NCBI RefSeq assembly: GCF_044788715.1
Contig: NZ_CP173170.1
Span: 2,480,001-2,544,000 of the forward strand
Length of the DNA stretch: 64,000 nucleotides
Direction of reading: 5' to 3'
Source: Methylotuvimicrobium sp018830325
Lineage (GTDB): Bacteria; Pseudomonadota; Gammaproteobacteria; Methylococcales; Methylomonadaceae
Shown: positions 61,249 through 64,000 of the stretch, one piece after another
Layout: each line of letters opens with the position of its first letter
How positions within the stretch are numbered: position 1 is the first letter of the stretch
Position numbers and translations under genes: made by a program
The notes under the pieces: model-generated
Seen by the model: only the letters and a program-made list of their open reading frames with translations
Told to the model about the DNA's origin: nothing
Database searches by the model: none

Positions 61249-61327
61249 GCCTCAAACTACCGTTCGCCCTGAGCCCTTCGGCTACGCTCAGGAGAGCCCT
61301 GTCGAAGGGTGAACGGTAGCTTGAGGC
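61249..61327. repeat. REP-type hairpin after ubiD
   Basis: Arms GCCTCAAACTACCGTTCGCCCT and AGGGTGAACGGTAGCTTGAGGC pair over nearly all positions. The loop contains a second hairpin (CTGAGC...GCTCAG). It may also end the prlC-ubiD transcript. Confidence 0.75.
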
Positions 61328-61347
61328 TTCACCAGGCCGGTGAAAGT

Positions 61348-61397
61348 GTTGTAGACCGTTCATGCTTCGACTTGGCTCAGCACGAACGGTCTACAAC
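61348..61397. repeat. REP-type hairpin
   Basis: Perfect arms GTTGTAGACCGTTC and GAACGGTCTACAAC surround CTTCGACTTGGCTCAGCAC, a core found in REP elements of many bacteria. A third hairpin (61436-61468) follows and resembles 14854-14890. Confidence 0.7.
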
Positions 61398-61517
61398 ACA
61401 TGCCAACTGCTCTTTTCAGGTTTAACGCCTTCCTGCGGGACGGTTATTTACCCCGTCCCCAACGTTTCGGATTGGCCTAACCTGCACTCTTCTGCGCCCA
61501 AGCAGAGCAATTGGCTG

Positions 61518-61946
61518 TTATCGAACCCAATAGTGCAAAATTTGTGTAAAAGTACCGTCTCCATTGTTAACAGACTCCATTTGCCCGCTGATGCCCGAAT
61601 ATCGGCCTGTACCGCCAACAATCGCTATAGCTGACGTTCCTGTATCGAATTCACGCCCGGCTACCTGAATACTGCCGTTCTTCATGGTCAAGGTCCATTG
61701 ACATTGGAAGCTATGGCCAACGCGCGTGCGTATGCACATGCCGCTATTGCTGCCGATCCGTGAGCCTTGTTCATCGAGTAACGGCTGATCGAATGTCAGA
61801 ATATCCCCTTCGGAATCACCTGGCACACCAATGTCAATGAAGTTAGACTTATGCGCTCTAGCATCCGCGATGGTTATGACCGTTTGAGGCGCGACATATG
61901 TGCAGGCAGTGATACCAAAGAGGCTGGCGATTAAGATACGACTCAA
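61518..61946 (-). CDS. Allene-oxide-cyclase-barrel-like lipoprotein
   Basis: The product has 142 residues. A lipoprotein signal (MSRILIASLFGITAC) precedes a beta-barrel domain with GDILTFDQPLLDEQG, CQWTLTMKNGSIQVAG and IAIVGGTGRYSGISGQME. The G-G-T-G-x-Y-x-G motif is the hallmark of the dirigent/allene oxide cyclase barrel. The bacterial function is unknown; relatives bind hydrophobic molecules. It is 12 bases downstream of a CIA30-like gene. Confidence 0.8.
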   Translation of the reverse strand: MSRILIASLFGITACTYVAPQTVITIADARAHKSNFIDIGVPGDSEGDILTFDQPLLDEQGSRIGSNSGMCIRTRVGHSFQCQWTLTMKNGSIQVAGREFDTGTSAIAIVGGTGRYSGISGQMESVNNGDGTFTQILHYWVR

Positions 61947-61958
61947 AGAGTTAGACGC

Positions 61959-62555
61959 CTAATTATCCACACTATAAAAACGTAGAGAACCGAGACATAA
62001 ATCGAACCTAAAATCTCGGCCAATAGCGACCAATCCGATACGTTTCAGATTACGTTGAAGAAATTTCTGTGATGTTTTATAGGCATCAAAATTAGCAAAA
62101 GGAATACGAACGGTTTGCCATTCGTCGGTCGCATGGAATTCGGCACGATAAGATTGCCAGGGGAACCAAAGGTCCGAAGTGCGAAAATGAATATTGTAGT
62201 CTTCATTATTACCGGCTACTTCGAAGACAATACCCTCAAAGGCCGATGCATCGAAGTGGTCTTCATCAGACAAAGCCATTTGCACAAAGCCACCATTTTG
62301 TTCGGTTGAAACATCGCCCTGCATACGCAGGCAATCTCTTCCTTTGTGAGTATCTAATTTTAGATTTCCCTTGGAAACTCCACCCATGACCTGATCGCTG
62401 ACCAGTCGCCACTCCATACCAAGGTTGGATTTCAAATTGCCACTGCTACGATCATCGATTACAAACTCGCCTGCCAACATTGTTTTCATGACTCCAAGGC
62501 TTATTACTAGGAACAGTCTTGCGCTGAGTTTTCTAAAATTCATCCTATTTTCCAA
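61959..62555 (-). CDS. CIA30-family exported protein
   Basis: The product has 198 residues. A signal-like N-terminus (SARLFLVISLGVMKTMLAGE) precedes a CIA30/galactose-binding-like jelly roll: WRLVSDQVMGGVSKGNL, LRMQGDVSTEQNGGFVQMAL and WFPWQSYRAEFHATDEWQTVRIPFANF. The D-x-V-M-G-G-x-S motif is diagnostic. The original member assists mitochondrial complex I assembly; bacterial members are uncharacterised. It is paired with the lipoprotein gene downstream. Confidence 0.85.
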   Translation of the reverse strand: MENRMNFRKLSARLFLVISLGVMKTMLAGEFVIDDRSSGNLKSNLGMEWRLVSDQVMGGVSKGNLKLDTHKGRDCLRMQGDVSTEQNGGFVQMALSDEDHFDASAFEGIVFEVAGNNEDYNIHFRTSDLWFPWQSYRAEFHATDEWQTVRIPFANFDAYKTSQKFLQRNLKRIGLVAIGRDFRFDLCLGSLRFYSVDN

Positions 62556-63022
62556 ACATTAGTCCTAAAAATGCAGATGAGTGTTTTTTTACTATGAAAG
62601 TTCGTAGATTAGGACTCTTTATCTCATTTTTCGATATGAAAAACAATTCCGGTTCCGAAGAGGGTGCGGTTACTCGACTGAGAAGCGATAGCAGATTCAT
62701 TTATGATCGAATCAGTTTGATCACATGAAAGTGCCGCTAGTAAAGGATGGGCATGAAATAAGTTACGCAACTGACAGAACTTTCTGTTCGTATTCAAGAC
62801 TCGCAAATAGGCGAATCACATAGACTGTGTAACGAAGAAGACGGACAAAAGAGCGCGTCAGAAATTTGAAAAAGAATCGTGCGAAGTACGATAGTCACGA
62901 GCTATGCTCATTTAACAATCTAGCTTCTAGCGGAACATGAAAACGTCTTAATGGAATCGTTGCGAAATCGGTTGCAACTGATAATGTAACAACATCAAAA
63001 GTTCACTAACTTATTGATTTAA
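62556..63022. other. Gene-free interval with a partial repeat
   Basis: No gene is supported. At 62649-62685 the sequence GGTTCCGAAGAGGGTGCGGT followed by TACTCGACTGAG matches one arm of the long palindromic repeat family (compare 47870-47905), so it is a truncated fifth copy. The rest is A+T-rich. Confidence 0.5.
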
Positions 63023-63099
63023 TGGTGGCGATGGGTGGACTTGAACCACCGACCCCGGGGTTATGAATCCCGTGCTCTAACCAGCTGAGCTACATCGCC
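63023..63099 (-). tRNA. tRNA-Met (CAT anticodon)
   Basis: On the minus strand the 77 bases fold as a cloverleaf. The acceptor is GGCGATG/CATCGCC with an encoded CCA end, the D-arm AGCTCAGCTGGTTAGAGC, the anticodon loop ATTCATAAC with anticodon CAT, and the T-arm GGTGGTTCAAGTCCACC. The first pair G-C and the D-arm resemble elongator tRNA-Met rather than initiator. A CAT tRNA that is lysidine-modified to read AUA is the alternative. Confidence 0.93.
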
Positions 63100-63117
63100 A
63101 TTGAAGAGGTCTTGCAA

Positions 63118-63146
63118 AAGAGCGGGCATTATAGAGACCCGCTCTT
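63118..63146 (-). terminator. Terminator of ychF
   Basis: Arms AAGAGCGGG and CCCGCTCTT are perfect. On the minus strand the hairpin lies seven bases after the ychF stop codon and is followed by TTTTGC. It separates ychF from the tRNA gene. Confidence 0.7.
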
Positions 63147-63152
63147 GTTTTG

Positions 63153-64000
63153 TCAAACGTTGAAGCGAAAATGCATGACATCGCCGTCTTTAACGACATA
63201 ATCTTTGCCTTCGAGACGCCATTTACCGGCATCCTTTGCGCCCTGCTCACCTTTGTAAGTAACGAAGTCTTCATAGGAAATGACTTCGGCGCGGATAAAA
63301 CCTTTTTCAAAATCGGTATGAATGACTCCTGCGGCTTGCGGAGCCGTGGCGCCGACGGGTATAGTCCAAGCCCTAACTTCTTTGACGCCCGCCGTGAAAT
63401 ACGTCGATAAATTAAGCAGCCGGTAACCAGCACGCACGACTCGATTCAAACCCGGCTCGTCCAACCCTAAATCATCAAGAAATTCTTGTTTTTCGTCTTC
63501 ATCAAGCTGCACGATTTCCGCTTCGATTGCCGCGCATACCGGTACGACCATGGCACCTTCTTTGTCGGCGAATGCTTTTACTTTGTCCAATATCGGATTA
63601 TTTTCAAAACCGTCGTCTTGTACATTGGCGATGTACATAGTGGGTTTAACGGTTAACAAACACAAGTCTTTAATTAGGGCCATATCGTCTTCGGATAAAT
63701 CCATCGCCCTAACCGGTTCGCCGGTGTTCAAGTGTTCGTTGACTTTTTCCAATACGACTTTTTTAGCCAGTTCGTCTTTGTTGCCGGATTTCGATGCCTT
63801 AGCCGCCCGCTGCAAGGCTCTTTCAACGGTCGCCATATCGGCCAACGCTAATTCGGTATTGATGACTTCGATATCGGCTATCGGATCGATTTTTCCGGCG
63901 ACGTGAATGACATTGTCGTCTTCGAAACAACGAACGACATGTGCTATTGCATCGGTTTCGCGAATATTGGCAAGAAATTGATTTCCTAGTCCCTCGCCTT
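63153..64000 (-). CDS. ychF: Redox-regulated ATPase YchF (partial)
   Basis: Only the C-terminal part lies in the window; the frame is open through the right edge. Visible are GLGNQFLANIRETDAIAHVV, DPIADIEVINTELALADM, the NKxD-like region KPTMYIANVQDDGF and the TGS domain with FFTAGVKEVRAWTIP-like FTAGVKEVRAW, GVIHTDFEKGFIRAEV and DYVVKDGDVMHFRFNV. YchF is a universally conserved Obg-family protein that prefers ATP and binds ribosomes. A methionine at 63845 is internal, not a start. Confidence 0.95.
   Translation of the reverse strand, partial: GEGLGNQFLANIRETDAIAHVVRCFEDDNVIHVAGKIDPIADIEVINTELALADMATVERALQRAAKASKSGNKDELAKKVVLEKVNEHLNTGEPVRAMDLSEDDMALIKDLCLLTVKPTMYIANVQDDGFENNPILDKVKAFADKEGAMVVPVCAAIEAEIVQLDEDEKQEFLDDLGLDEPGLNRVVRAGYRLLNLSTYFTAGVKEVRAWTIPVGATAPQAAGVIHTDFEKGFIRAEVISYEDFVTYKGEQGAKDAGKWRLEGKDYVVKDGDVMHFRFNV

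Overview
The window looks like a chromosomal segment of a gammaproteobacterial methanotroph of the Methylococcales (Methylomonas/Methylobacter/Methylotuvimicrobium-like). This is inferred from the combination of a Mo-nitrogenase accessory cluster with NifA/sigma-54 promoters, a gammaproteobacterial plsX-fabHDG-acpP-fabF-pabC-mltG-tmk-holB block, and many palindromic intergenic repeats. No taxonomic marker was compared, so the placement is tentative. By eye the nif blocks are richer in G+C than the rest, and parts of the cassette array are the most A+T-rich.

Region 1 (0-3 kb and 15-23.3 kb): nitrogen fixation. A NifZ-like gene diverges from iscA-nifU-nifS. After a 12-kb non-nif interval comes a second operon: nifV, a 50-residue small ORF, cysE, a TPR-like gene, a [2Fe-2S] ferredoxin, a second TPR-like gene, an unknown gene and a DUF364-like gene. 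A convergent nifH-nifD block follows, then a SIR2-like gene. Four -24/-12 promoters and three TGT-N10-ACA NifA sites can be read. The nifD gene stops after about 260 matching codons, at a palindromic repeat, with no nifK behind it. The SIR2-like gene has an in-frame amber codon 30 codons before its likely natural end. This copy of the structural operon therefore cannot encode a MoFe protein.

Region 2 (3-15 kb): a large M48 membrane metalloprotease, then an integrase-less integron cassette array (CALIN type, about 6.18-12.75 kb). It has nine protein-coding frames on the minus strand plus a toxin-antitoxin pair within that set, one ORF-less cassette, and about eleven attC-like sites. A large lipoprotein and a small DUF2281-like gene lie between the array and nifV. 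Several cassette proteins look enzymatic or defence-like: a BrnT/BrnA-like pair, a DUF2971-like protein, a possible PD-(D/E)xK nuclease, a uracil-DNA-glycosylase-like protein and a possible HEPN-like protein.

Region 3 (23.9-31.4 kb): a small PstS-like protein, an outer-membrane porin and a GGDEF-EAL sensor; an exosortase-associated acyltransferase; a methyltransferase; tatD and a PilZ gene.

Region 4 (31.4-41.8 kb): fatty-acid synthesis and neighbours, transcribed leftward: yceD, rpmF, terminator, plsX, fabH, fabD, fabG, acpP, fabF, pabC, mltG, tmk, holB. A maf-type gene diverges from it.

Region 5 (41.8-64 kb): an HDOD gene, a lytic transglycosylase, a membrane MutS-like ATPase, folE, dusA, a gamma-carbonic-anhydrase-like gene, an SPFH/zinc-ribbon pair, an ExeA-like ATPase, a 581-residue PilZ-like protein, three tandem CNBD-HDOD paralogues, prlC, ubiD, two small exported proteins, tRNA-Met(CAT) and the 3' part of ychF. 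A long imperfect-palindrome repeat family is scattered between 43 and 50 kb, and one copy is read in frame with dusA.
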